This document shows, piece by piece, positions 1-11,500 of a DNA stretch of 64,000 nt. Origin of the DNA: Nematostella vectensis. Taxonomy: Eukaryota > Cnidaria > Anthozoa > Actiniaria > Edwardsiidae. Location of the stretch: contig NC_064040.1 of assembly GCF_932526225.1 (NCBI RefSeq), positions 5,205,681 through 5,269,680 on the forward strand, in the 5' to 3' direction. Each line of letters starts with the position of its first letter. Positions within the stretch are counted from its first letter, which is position 1. The translations under genes and the position numbers were made by a program. Under the pieces are notes generated by a model that was given only the letters and a program-made list of their open reading frames with translations, had not been told where the DNA came from and made no database searches.

Positions 1-483
1 GGAAGCGAATTTTCTGTTCTTTTGTTTGGCTGGCGTCTTGTAGGCGTACTCAGAAGCCATGCTTTCCATTTTGTCGGTTGTTTTTGTTTGTCGAATGGGA
101 AATCGAGCATGATTTTTTTTAGATTATTGGGAATGCTGTCACTGCATTAGGTTTGAAAACTAAAGCGATCTTCTAGGATTGACGGAATTGTTTAGTTATT
201 GTTACATCTTGAATCCCTTTTGATAAAAAGGGGGATTTCGTATTTCATCATTAGTCTTTTTAATGATTTAAACATGACACTTCTGATTGTCAGGCCCCTT
301 TTTCGTGAAGTCTTTTGAAGGTCGCCTTATGAGGACATTAATGTAGAGACCCAGTTTTTTACCGCGATATAAAGCACTTACAACCCACCCCGACCCGGGG
401 TTCTTGACCCTCGAAGGGCGTGTCTACCGCGGCTTTGCCTAAATGACACATCGAGTATCACTTCTGACGCGTGTATTCCACAG

Positions 484-3400
484 ACCCGAGAGCCACAACC
501 ACGCGCGACTCCGCCAGAAGCTCGCCCTTCGTCAGCTTACAACAGGAAACTGCGTGAGTATACTTATTGAGCTTAGTAATTGTCATCTGTAATGCTTAGA
601 CCTTCTTTGAGGGTCGACCACTTAACTTTTGATGGTGGATATGGTGGCCTTTCTTGTTGAGCAGGATTTTTTTTACTGTACCTTCCGCCCTTACTTTTTG
701 AATTGTTCTTGGCCCTTTTAGAGAAATATGTGTATATGTATGTGAAATACCTTTCACATTGTTTATCTTTATCTAGAGGAGATGTCGGAAGGTCGAAAGG
801 AAGCATTTGAGATTTTCAAGCGAGACTACATACACAGTGACACCGTGGAGAAGAACAAGCGTGACTTAAAAAATAGGTAAGATCGGACCATGTTGCCTGA
901 CGTCACTTCGATATGAAGAGCAACGGGAGAGGTCTGGTGTACTCTTCAGCTTTCTGTCACACGAGTCTGTCACGTCAGGCACTGTGGCAGGGGCACGCTC
1001 AGTTTCCTTAAAAGCCTTATGTTTCACGTGTCTATCACGTGAGCTGTTTCGACAGAGCTGAATCTGATGCCTTTTTTCACACGTGTCTATCACGTGAGGC
1101 ACTGTGACAGAGGCAAGTCTAGTGTCCCTGGCAGCCTCTGTCACACGTGTCCATCACGTGAGAAGCTCCAACAGAGACAAGTCTGCCACACTTGACAACA
1201 AGCACTTCGGCAGTTTCGCTTGTGCCCTAGGCAGTGTACTTCACGTGTCTCTCACGTGGAAGGCTTCAACAGAGTCTAGTGACACACGTGACCACAGCTT
1301 AAATGTTACATCAATCTCATTGATGACATTCACTCGTTTTGTTGTGTTTCAGGTATGCAGACGCCAAGTCATTAGGCGAACAAGTGAATTCCTCGCGTCT
1401 AAAGATCAGTAAGTCCGCTTTGCTTCAGTCGATAGCTCTGACGTAAAGCTCTATTTTCCCACTGGATTCACCCGTGAATATTTCACCCGTTACCTGGTCC
1501 TGAGACCACCGGGAACAAGTGCATAGTCATCGCCACGGGAAGATGTTGAAAGAGTCTTTTTGAAAGGACACTAGGTGAAAATTACCCGTCAGAGATGTTA
1601 GAAGTTTATTATTCGTTGGGAGGAGATATTACCAGGCTTGATGCTGGAATTCGGTTATTATTGGTAAGTAACGTCAGAATAGTATCTCAAGTACTCACCT
1701 TGAGTTTCTCGACTTTGTGTTTTAGACAAGCTAAAGACGCGAATTGAACAACATCGAGTGCGGCGCTCCGTCCAGGGTAAGTACTTTGGCGAGAGCCTTA
1801 GGACCAGTTCACACTCGTGTGAACCGTCTTTGCAAAAAAGATACCGAAATTAGTCATCTGCGGTTCTTGTGTTTGTGTCTTACCGGTTCACACACACGCG
1901 AATTTTATTTTTGGCTTCTGCTTGTGACTTTTATGTCATGGTGTGAATAGACCCTAACGATTATACATATATCCATCCTTACAACAGGTCTGATGAACGG
2001 GGAGGAAGACGACGCGCATATGGATCCCGAGGAGGGGAGGCTAAGGCAGGCCATCGAAGACGAAAAGGCCAGGTATGAGGGCGGAATGCGGCAGAATCAG
2101 GTCTAATCAGGTCAACAGTCTTAAACAGACGGGATAGAAATGGACCCGGTATTACTTTGGGGGCGATTGAGGACCTTTTATCAGTGACTGGGTAATAATT
2201 GCTCGGGTGTGACTTGCGTAAACCGGGTACTTGGCATTGGCTCTTGTTGGAAGTGACGGACACTCTTTAGCGCTGCTTCGATTATATTTAGAATTAACTA
2301 AAGTTATCTTTGGTTGTAACTCGGCGGTACTTTACGGGAGTAGCTTGTTGCTATGCAGGCTAAGGGAGTAGGTATCGTTTTGTGGCGTGACTATTTGCAT
2401 TGAAGGTGTATTCCGTTGATTTTAGGTACAAACACAGCTTTACTGAGCTGCGCTCGCTAAAGACCGAGATCGAACACTTGCAGCACTTTCTAGAAAAGTC
2501 CAAGGTTCAGATGCAGAAGGACTTCGAGATCTGGTGGGCTGAGCAAGCGTCAATCAACATGGCTCAGGTACGACGCTGATTGGTTGGACGCCGCCTTCTG
2601 CTGATTTCCACCTTCTGCAATTTCACTGTACCGTACTTTATAAATGATTATATAATTATAATTATAAATAATCTATAAACAAGGCAGCTAAATCTGAAGC
2701 CAATGTGCCCTTTAACGGTGATAACCAAAACCGAACTCATCTATCGACCTGGCCGTTTTGCCTGCAGCCTCCAAATGACGTCAGAGCCGCGTGGAAGACC
2801 CCGCCCCTCTCTCCTATTAGACCTGCCCAAGACAACCCCAGACCGCCCTCGGCCTCGCGCAGACAAAGGGACAATCGTGGAGCTGGGAAGATGTCGAGTC
2901 GACTGCGAGCCGAGGCTCAGATTGCCTCGTCTACGCTAACTAGTGCTTATACCCCTGTGCTGGACGCGGGTGAGGCTGGACGTGTTAGTGCCGAGGACCC
3001 TCGCGCAAGGCGCGTAGAGCATCGCGGGACATCAAACGGTATCGATCAATCGAGGTGGGTATTAATAGAGGTTTAATAACTGGATTACTTATAAATAGAT
3101 CGTCTTCTTTTCTCGAGAATGCTAAAGGTTGGTTTTCCATAGAATTTAATAGCAATGTTTTTTTACCGAGCTATTTGTTTATTTTTGTGCAGGTCTGCAC
3201 ACGAAGTGAATCCTACCTCATCCATACCGCTGACCGGCGATAGCCGTGCAGACGCGGATATTCGGGCGTTCATACGCGCGAGACAAAATCTCCTTCAGCA
3301 GCGAGGTAAGATCTATTTGGGCATTGTGGATCAAGTAGACGGTTTTGAAGTTGTAAATTTTGGTCACGTGACTGTTTGGGTGGCAAAGTAGCGCGCGCTC

Positions 3401-4200
3401 AGGCTTTTATAACAGCAACAAAAAGCAAATTATTCAGCGCTTACGAAAAAAACCCAGAATGTTTCTTTTCGGAGAAGGTTTAGGGGTCGTCCACACTAAC
3501 ACGGATTCGTTTCGCCGAAAACGCATCACTTTATTCGCATCGTGTTCGCCTGGATCCAGCCGTCCACATTAACACGGATTCGTTTCGCCGGAAACGAATC
3601 ACTTTATTCGCATCGTGTTCGCCTGAATCCAGCCGTCCACACTAACACGGATTCGTTTCGCCGAAAACGCATCACTTTATTTGCATCGTGTTCGCCTGGA
3701 TCCAGCCGTCCACACTAACACGGATTCAAACATTTGTAAAAAGGCTGAAAGGTACAGGCTGACGTCATTTTTATGATATGCGCATGCTCAAAGCAGCGCG
3801 CGCCCGCGATATAACGCCATCGTTTTTATTTTGATACGGATTCGACCGTCCCCACGACGGACCAAAGTATACGGATTCATTTTTATTCACTTTTGACAGC
3901 GTTTTCAAAAGTATTCGGATTCGCTGGATCCAGCGCACGTGTTAGTGTGGACGGAAGGCCTAAACGTATCAAAAAGCATACGGATTCAAACGAATCCGTG
4001 TTAGTGTGGACGGCTCCTTAGTTTCAGATTTTATTTTTTGTCGTTCTCTGGTGTGACAGGCGCAGTCATTACTGTGCACTGTTTGAATTTGCCACCCAGA
4101 AAGGTCACGTGATCTCTAAGCGCACGTCCCCTATTCTTGGGAGGGGTCTTAAAAGAGATAGAAGGCTTTATATAACTTTCTTCTCTTAGGAAAAAGGTAA
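484..4200 (+). CDS. KIF6: Kinesin-like protein KIF6, C-terminal tail exons (5' part outside window)
   Basis: This is the tail half of a KIF6-family kinesin; the motor domain is upstream of the window. I place coding exons at 484-553, 777-876, 1353-1408, 1726-1776, 1988-2072, 2426-2567, 2768-3054, 3193-3305 and 4190-4200. All have AG/GT borders and consistent phase, totalling 915 nt or 304 residues plus TAA. Family hallmarks as I know them are EAFEIFKRDY, DAKSLGEQVN, a coiled stretch with LKTEIEHLQ and KDFEIWWAEQ, and near the end SSIPLTGDSRADADIRAFI, very like the vertebrate KIF6 C-terminus. The middle exon at 2768 encodes a proline- and arginine-rich low-complexity linker. KIF6 relatives act on microtubules and are linked to cilia. 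The last exon of 11 nt (G-K-R-stop) is the least certain; without it the frame would read through the donor to a stop ending at 3391. An AATAAA follows at 4430. Confidence 0.88.
940..1300. repeat. Intronic repeat with paired CACGTG palindromes
   Basis: In the KIF6 intron 877-1352, a diverged unit of roughly 60-90 bp recurs about five times. Its core is CACGTGTCTATCACGTG or a close variant, near 1024, 1083, 1145 and 1238, with weaker copies near 945 and 1290. Each core is two CACGTG hexamers about five bases apart. The copies also share ends like acagagRcaagtct. Decayed tandem array; any regulatory role is inference. Confidence 0.6.
3483..4017. mobile_element. Non-autonomous TIR transposon (PIF/Harbinger-like MITE) in last KIF6 intron
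   Basis: The ends are about 30-bp inverted repeats starting GGGGTCGTCCACACTAACAC on the left and GGAGCCGTCCACACTAACAC on the right (reverse complement). They are flanked by TTA at 3480-3482 and 4018-4020, a target duplication typical of PIF/Harbinger elements. The left end is amplified: a 73-bp unit starting CGTCCAC recurs at 3488, 3561, 3634 and 3707. No transposase frame is present, so it would need enzyme from elsewhere. The superfamily is inferred from target size only. Confidence 0.75.
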
Positions 4201-4429
4201 CGACACCCTACATTTCGACTTGGTACCATTGCTTCAGTTGCAAACTATGGCGTTACTTCACGCACAAGGCTTGACCCAGATGGCTTCGTTCAAGTTCTCA
4301 ACTTCATTTTTCCCGTTGAATTAAAATAGCAGTGAGAAGCACTTAGATCATATTGTGAAGTAGAAACGACGACAAGAAAATTTTCACGGAGTGTGAAGGG
4401 CACTCCGCGGTGTGTTTTATGGCCAAACC

Positions 4430-4435
4430 AATAAA
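4430..4435 (+). promoter_or_regulatory. AATAAA polyadenylation signal of the KIF6 gene
   Basis: AATAAA lies 230 bases after the proposed stop at 4198-4200. It is the first strong signal downstream on this strand and fits the end of the kinesin transcript. From here to 5254 I see no gene: this is the AT-rich gap between the convergent kinesin and formin genes. Confidence 0.5.
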
Positions 4436-5254
4436 AGGGTAATCTTATCTTCTTTGAATGTATTTGTTTTTAGCGGGCTTAAGATTGTATGATTGGCAAA
4501 TACAAGAACTCTTACATGTTCTTCCATTCCCTTAGTAAAACACTGAGTACAACTATTATGATAATTCGTTTTTTATTTCTTCGTCTCGAAATTAAGTTAA
4601 TAGTTGTATTTTGATATTTGTAACTTTTTTCAATTCTTTAATTTAATTTACAACGAAGTTTCCACCACTTACGAAAATACAAAATATCTACATATTTGTT
4701 TAGTACAGGGGTATTGTAACATGATGTAAAATGATGGCGAGTGTGGAAATATAATAGTGGATATTGTCTCTTCTGAACCAATCAGAAGTCAAACAGGAAA
4801 TGTATTAAAACCTGATTGATTGTTTGGTAATATGTCCACGGATGGTAATAAAAGTCAACTTGATAGAACTATTCCCATCTTCTTTGGTATTCTTAAATTG
4901 TTAGTGTCTACCTATTCTTTCTTTCCCTCGATATGAGCGTCTTTGTTTTTACTTCCTTTTCTGCTCCGTCATTGGGGGCGTTTTCTTGCATTTCATAAAC
5001 GTATGTTTCAGGACTCGTGGTCTCATACACAACATCAGATGTCCTTTGTGTGCCTTATGACGTCTTTTAGAGCGATTTTTGCGCATCTCCAAAAAAAACT
5101 TGTAATTTGTTTCGAAAAATATTCAGACTCATACGCAACATCAGCAGTCAAATTAGCTCATTTCACCTTGACGAATTAGCCCCATGATACCGCTGTAGAT
5201 TTCGGCCAACAAGCCGGTCCCATCATTGCGTCTCGCGACTCAAATAAGCAACCG

Positions 5255-5524
5255 CTAGTGCATTACCTTTGTGCCGAGTTTTGGCGATGCACGCTCTCGT
5301 TCTTGACTGTCCGGTTTACGAGGAACTTTGGGTGGGGCCGTCCGCCTACGACCTTTTATCTTACTCATTTCATCCCCGAACACGTCACCTGTCCGAAGTG
5401 CGGAGATCAGATCGTCGAACTCCCCGCGGTTGTCCGTGTTCACTTTCTTCTGTGAAGCAGATTGTTTCTTATCCGGTGTCATCATCTTTTTGATGGCAGA
5501 TTTCTGGCGGTCGCGCTCTTTTTG
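5255..5524 (-). other. DAAM terminal exon: DAD autoregulatory motif
   Basis: This exon encodes the last 89 residues. The core [16 protein letters not shown] followed by the basic cluster KIKGRRR matches the diaphanous autoregulatory domain of DAAM formins, which binds the N-terminal inhibitory domain and keeps the protein closed. The tail after it is rich in R, K, P and E. The preceding exon (5630-5704) is a charged [11 protein letters not shown] helix, as in other DAAMs. Confidence 0.9.
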
Positions 5525-8500
5525 CTGAGGTCAAAAGAAATGAGCGTCAGTTGGGCTGAAAACGCGATGGAACACCACTCCTTCAACTAGCATATCAGTA
5601 AAAAAATGTCCAGAGTAAATCGTGCTTACCTCGGCTAATGCTCGCCTTTTCCTCTCTTCCGCCTCTTTCTTCTTTTTAATCTCTTCATTTTGATGTTTCG
5701 CCTCCTGTAAGAATATCACCCAGCGTTATACGATTACAGCCTTCAAAGTCCCCGCCGTGTGCCCATTGGCGGATCAATTCACGCTTGTCCCTGGCGTTCT
5801 GCTTTTTAGTGGGTTTCCTGTGGTTGGCGTGACGTCACAGGAAACCTCTCCCCAGTCCCTTTTGACTCATACCCAACCACAGGAGCCCCGAAACAAACGG
5901 TAGGGACTAGGCTAGGATCAATCCTATAGGGACGAGAAAACTCACCGCAAAGGAGACGAGGAAAACGTTAAAGATTCCGAAGAATTGATCCGACGACAAG
6001 TTCTTGGGATCTTCCCCGAACAACTTGACCGCTTTAAAAAACTGCAAAAAAAAAATGTAGTGTTTGTTAATCAACGGCGCCGTTAAAGCAGAGGCGTTGT
6101 GATTGGTGCGTTGATAATCATACTAGTACCTTTTGTTTGAGCTCTTCCCAGGCCTCCTCGACCTCACAGCAGCTGAATTGTGCGACCTTGACAAATGAGC
6201 CAATCACATCGACGAATTTATCCCCGGGTATCTTTTCACGCTTGCGGGTCTGGAAATCCAGCTCCTACGGGACAACACGCGGGTCAAGCAAAGTGTCAGA
6301 GAGCTTCCTTTCTTTAGAAAATATCCTCAATATCAGACCGCTTACCTTTTCAACTTCCTTCAGCTCTTTTCGTAACGCCACGATTTCTGACTCGAGCTCC
6401 GCTAGGCTGAATTCAAAAGAAAGCAGAGTTAGCTCGAAGATGAAGATTTTCTTTTGTAATCCTATATCTTGGCGAGCCTTTTAAGCGAAGAAAAGGTGGC
6501 AGCCAGGCTTACTCGAGCACAAGAGAAACAACAACCTGTTGAGTGATTTGCAGCACACCCTTCCAGTGTCGGATCTAGGGCTTTTTCCGTGGGTTCAATA
6601 TAAAATGATGATTGTATAATTAGAGCAGACAATTGGGGGCTTGAATAAAGTTTCCGTAAATTGAACCACCCATCCCTTATTGCCTGCAACATCGTTACAA
6701 ACAGCACAACAGTGCAGGGTTTGGCAACTTGATTAAATATTGTGAACTCACTTGACTTTGGCCGCTGTTCTGACGTTCGCTAGATCCTCCTCTAGTTTAA
6801 GAACGTCCGGATACTGCAACAAACATTGAGACAGTGTATCACGTGGGAATACCCACGAATGGTTGTACACACATAGAGCGCCACATTTGCTACGAAAATC
6901 GTGTATCACTTGCTGAAAATAAGATTTCGATCGCGTATACGTTCCTTCATAACAAATGCCATTTTTTTCTGTATTTCGTTTTTTTTTTGGCGTTATCGAG
7001 AAACGCCAAAATATTTTTCGCTAAAAATATTTTTTTTGGCGTGGTAACATTTTGAAATTGGCGGAGTATTATTAAGTGGAAAGATAATGGTGGATTTGTC
7101 GTAAAAACGAGCAACACATAGTGTCACTTACAGACTTCTCCAAGACGGTGACGAGGTAGTTTAACAGCGTTATCCGAGAGTTTGCACTTGACTTGGTATC
7201 CACGATTCGGTTAAGACTAGCGAGTTTGAACCCTAGGAAAGAAGAGAACGATACGTTAAGTACACTATACTATGATGTGAGAAAGTGACACGCGCAAGCC
7301 ATGCATTATAATCGCGTTATAGTGCAATCACCTGTAGCATTTCCACGTGCACCGCGATTCATGTAGTTCCCAAATGCGAGAATGACCTCGAGCAAGGTTC
7401 GTATCCGCTTGCTTCGGGTTACTTCCTTGCACGCCATAATAACCGCTGTTGGGAAAAGGTGCAAGGGATTAAGACTTCAAATGACTTGTTGAATTCAAGG
7501 GATGCGAGGGCATCGCTAGTTTTTGTTACCTTGAACTTTAGGTTTCAAATCACCCATCCGCTCAGGGAACTTCTTCTTGAAAAATAAAGCCTTTAACCTC
7601 TGCTCATAATGCACAATTCTACGACGAAAGTAAATAAGACGACAGTCAAGGGTAGTATTAAATCAATCATTTGAGGTAGTAAGCAAGACATCAGTCAAAG
7701 GTAATACTAAATCAATCTTTCAAGACAGTAAGCAAGACATCGGTCAAACGTAATACTATATCAATCTTTAAAGGCAGTAAGCAATACCAGTCAATTGTAT
7801 TATAAAATCAATCTTTTTTTAAACAGAAGACCGGCCAATGCACCGGAGCAGCGTCAACTATTTATCAAAAATTTGAACCGATCATAGTGTTTTTTTCTCT
7901 CCTGGGAGTCACAATGAATGTCGTTTTTTTAGTTATGGTCTTGATGCCTGCTGCCTTGGTTCCAGAGCCTCGAACGTCTTTCTATTTAGTGGCCAAATAG
8001 AGAGACGTTCGAGGCTCTGGAACCAGGGTAGTTACCTGCTCATGTCGTAGAGGAACTTATCCGCGCGCGCGAAGTTGTCCTTCTCCTTGTTGTTCTCGTT
8101 GAGAAGATTCTTCTCAGCAGCCGTGGGGACGTATTTTAACAACTGAAACAGAAACGTCTTTGTTTACAACTTTTTTTTTTGCTGTGCGGACGATAATACG
8201 TGCATCCCGGTCCATCTTCCTCAAACAAATTTAAACTACGCCATATACTTCGCGAATGAACATTATATACGCCCCGATCGCCTATGAATATTTCAAGAGC
8301 GTTTACACTATAGTAAATTGACCCGATCATCGAAACTTGACATTTGGAAAAGTAACAGATTCTATATGCTCTATAAAATAGAGGTGCTTGTTTGGAGAAT
8401 TCGCCATCAGAAAAGTTAAGATAAGACCGCAGGATCGCTGGCTACGCTTTCTGTTTCAGGTTCTTTTATAATTTCTTTTACCTTTTATTCCAATGCCCAA

Positions 8501-11500
8501 GCTTTACTTAGTTACAGAAATCCACAGGACACACACTGACCTGCTCGACCATGTCTTTGGATAACTCCTCCTCCTCGTCTATCGTGAGTATAGCCTTGGT
8601 TATTTCTTCGTCCGAAAGCTTTAGCTTCGTCAGTAAGATGCCGCAATTCTGGTAAAACAATTCATACGTTCTAAGATAATAATGTTACAGGCTTGAAAAA
8701 AAGTATTTTTGCTGTCTAAATTCCATCATACTGCAATTCATTACAATGGATGGCACGTGACGGTTAGCTATAGCTTTTAGTGGCTAAACCCAAAACACAT
8801 GGCACGTGGTGTCAGCTGCTCAAAGGTTATCAACTAATGAAAACTTGAGGAGAGACTGTTACCTGCGCGCGTCGGCTGTCAATCAAAGACAGCTCCTTGG
8901 GTTTCGCTGCGGAGTCTGTGAAGTCTTTAATTCCCTGATTCTAAAAAAGAAGACAACGTTTGAGATTCGCAACTGGTGGCAAGACTTCTGTGGGTGTAGT
9001 TGGAAAAAGTCGGCGAGAGATACTCAAGAAGTTGTGTCAACTAATATTGTGTCAACTACTTAGTAGATAAAGGACACAGAGGGAGTGCTTGCACTGGGAG
9101 AGCTGCATACCAAGAAGTAGAGGACACAAGAAAAACGTTTTTTAATCTACGCTTTTTAGGGCACAAGATCTTCTTGCGAGATAAAGGTATACTTTGAAGA
9201 GGGGAAAATGGAAGGTAGCTTATTAAAGTGACGCAGGATCCTCTAAGGAATTGAGGTTAAATAACTCCTCAGGAGAAGGTAACACACGACAGGGCTTTTA
9301 ATAAGATATGAATCTCTCTAAGGGGTGGACAAGAAAGGCCAGTCGGGAAAAAAAGGTTTCACGATACTCCTTTTAATGCAATACCACAGAATCATTATGA
9401 GAACTAGCTGTGGAAAGGTAGGGAAAAAGCCCTGCTTCAACATGAGGTGCTTGTGCTGACAGAGGATGTCACTCATCGGTACCCACCTCTTTTCCTTGAT
9501 AAGCGGAGAACATCCGATCAAAGTCCTCCAAGTCCATTTCATTGTAAACCTACAGCAAGATAAGTGTCAGTCAAACCGATATATACACTGTCGTTAGCGC
9601 TTAGGGACAGATTTCGCTGGAGAATGGAAACCAAGGCAACTAAAACCTCTTCTCGACATTAACAAGCATTAAAAACATTACTTTGGAGTAAAATTGTCCT
9701 ATATCCCGTGAGTCTATCACTATTAATAAGACTAACCTTTGTGTCGTCAATATCTGTCCAAACCGTCCCCTTGATTTTGGACTAAAATGAAAAAAAGAAA
9801 AAGAAAGTACTTAGCTGGCGTACAAACTTATGGCAGAATATTTTTCTAAATGGTATCTTTTCGCGCAAAACATCATCCGGAATTTACCAATTACACGCCT
9901 GAAAGGAAAGGTCAAGCAAGCGTTGTAACTAGTTTATTTTTTCCCCGACATACAAAACAAACAACCTCGAACAGCTTGGATAGCCGGCAGCAGCATTATT
10001 TTTTACATACACTTTATTTAAATATCCGTATAAAAAAGGGCTTAAATAAAAAGGCTTCCGTTTACGAGAGAGCTTACTAAATCGAGCCAATGAATGGAGA
10101 GTCAAATCACCCTTATCTGAATCGGTTAATCCTGTTTTATCATTTATATCCATATTCATACTCACATCTGGTAGTTTGGACCAGTTGAAGGACTTTAGCG
10201 GGTTGGACGGCTTGGGTGTCTTGCGGTTCGGTTGTTTGGTGAAGCCGAAAAAGCTGCTTGGTGCTCCGTCAACCTTTACCCCGGGAGGCGCTGTCACACA
10301 ACACACCATTGGTCACGAACTACTCAATGAGCTCGAACTACTCAAGCCGCACGCCACGGCATGGCACCCACTGCACGTTCGAAATCAGTTTACACTTAGA
10401 CCCTGTCCCACGTATATGTTTATGTTTGAAAACACATTGTTGTTCTGTTTGCATACGAAAACGCAGAAACGACAAGCGTATGCCCACCGTACTGTTAAGT
10501 GAGCCACGCCATCGTTTTCGTAAGTATCCCTTTTCGTGAGTCCGCACGGCACCGAAATAGTATCTTTCTCATGTTGTTCAAATTTGGATAGCCTTTTCAA
10601 ATTTTTGCATTTTCGATCATCGTTTTCGTGTTTATGTGGACAGTACCCGTATCTGTATAAAACATATTGCGTTTTAAAAGGTAAACGGATACGTAGGGAC
10701 GAGGTCTTAAATCTAATCGTGGAGGTGCCGGGGACAACAATGTAAGCTATAATACGGTACTCACGCCCTAATAACGTCACGGTACTCACACCCTAGTTTA
10801 ACGTCACGGTACTCACGCCCACTTATGACGTCACGGTAATCACGCCCTTATTTAACGTCACGGTACTCACGCCCACTTATGACGTCAAGGTACTCACTCC
10901 CTAATTTAAGGTCACGGTACTCACGCTCTAATTTAACGTCACGGTACTCACTCCCTAATTTAATCTCACGGTATTCACGCTCTAATTTAATATCACGGTA
11001 CTCGCGCCCTAATTTAACGTCACGGTACTTACGCTCTTATTTAATGTCACGGTAATCACGCCCTTATTTAACGTCACGGTACTCACGCCCTTATATGAAG
11101 TCACGGTACTCGCGCCCTAATTTAACGTCACGGTACTCACTCCCTAATTTAATGTCACGGTACTCACGCCCTAATATGACATCACTATACTCACGCCCTA
11201 ATTTAACGTCACGGTACTCGCCCCCTGATTTAACGTCACGGTACTCACGCCCTGTTTTAACGTCACAGTACTCACGTGGCGGTCCTCCATTAAGTGCTGG
11301 AGGGGGAGGAGCACCAAACGGTGGGGGAGGGGGTGGGGGCGCGCCACCGGGAAAGCCGGGAGGAGGAGGCGGTGGAGGTGGTGGGGGCATCCCTGCCATT
11401 GGTGAAGGCTTATTCGCCGCCGCCATAGCACTGGAAAGGTTCGAGATCTTGGCGTCGTCTGGGATGGACCCGCCTACGCCCTTGATGACTTCCTCGAGTC

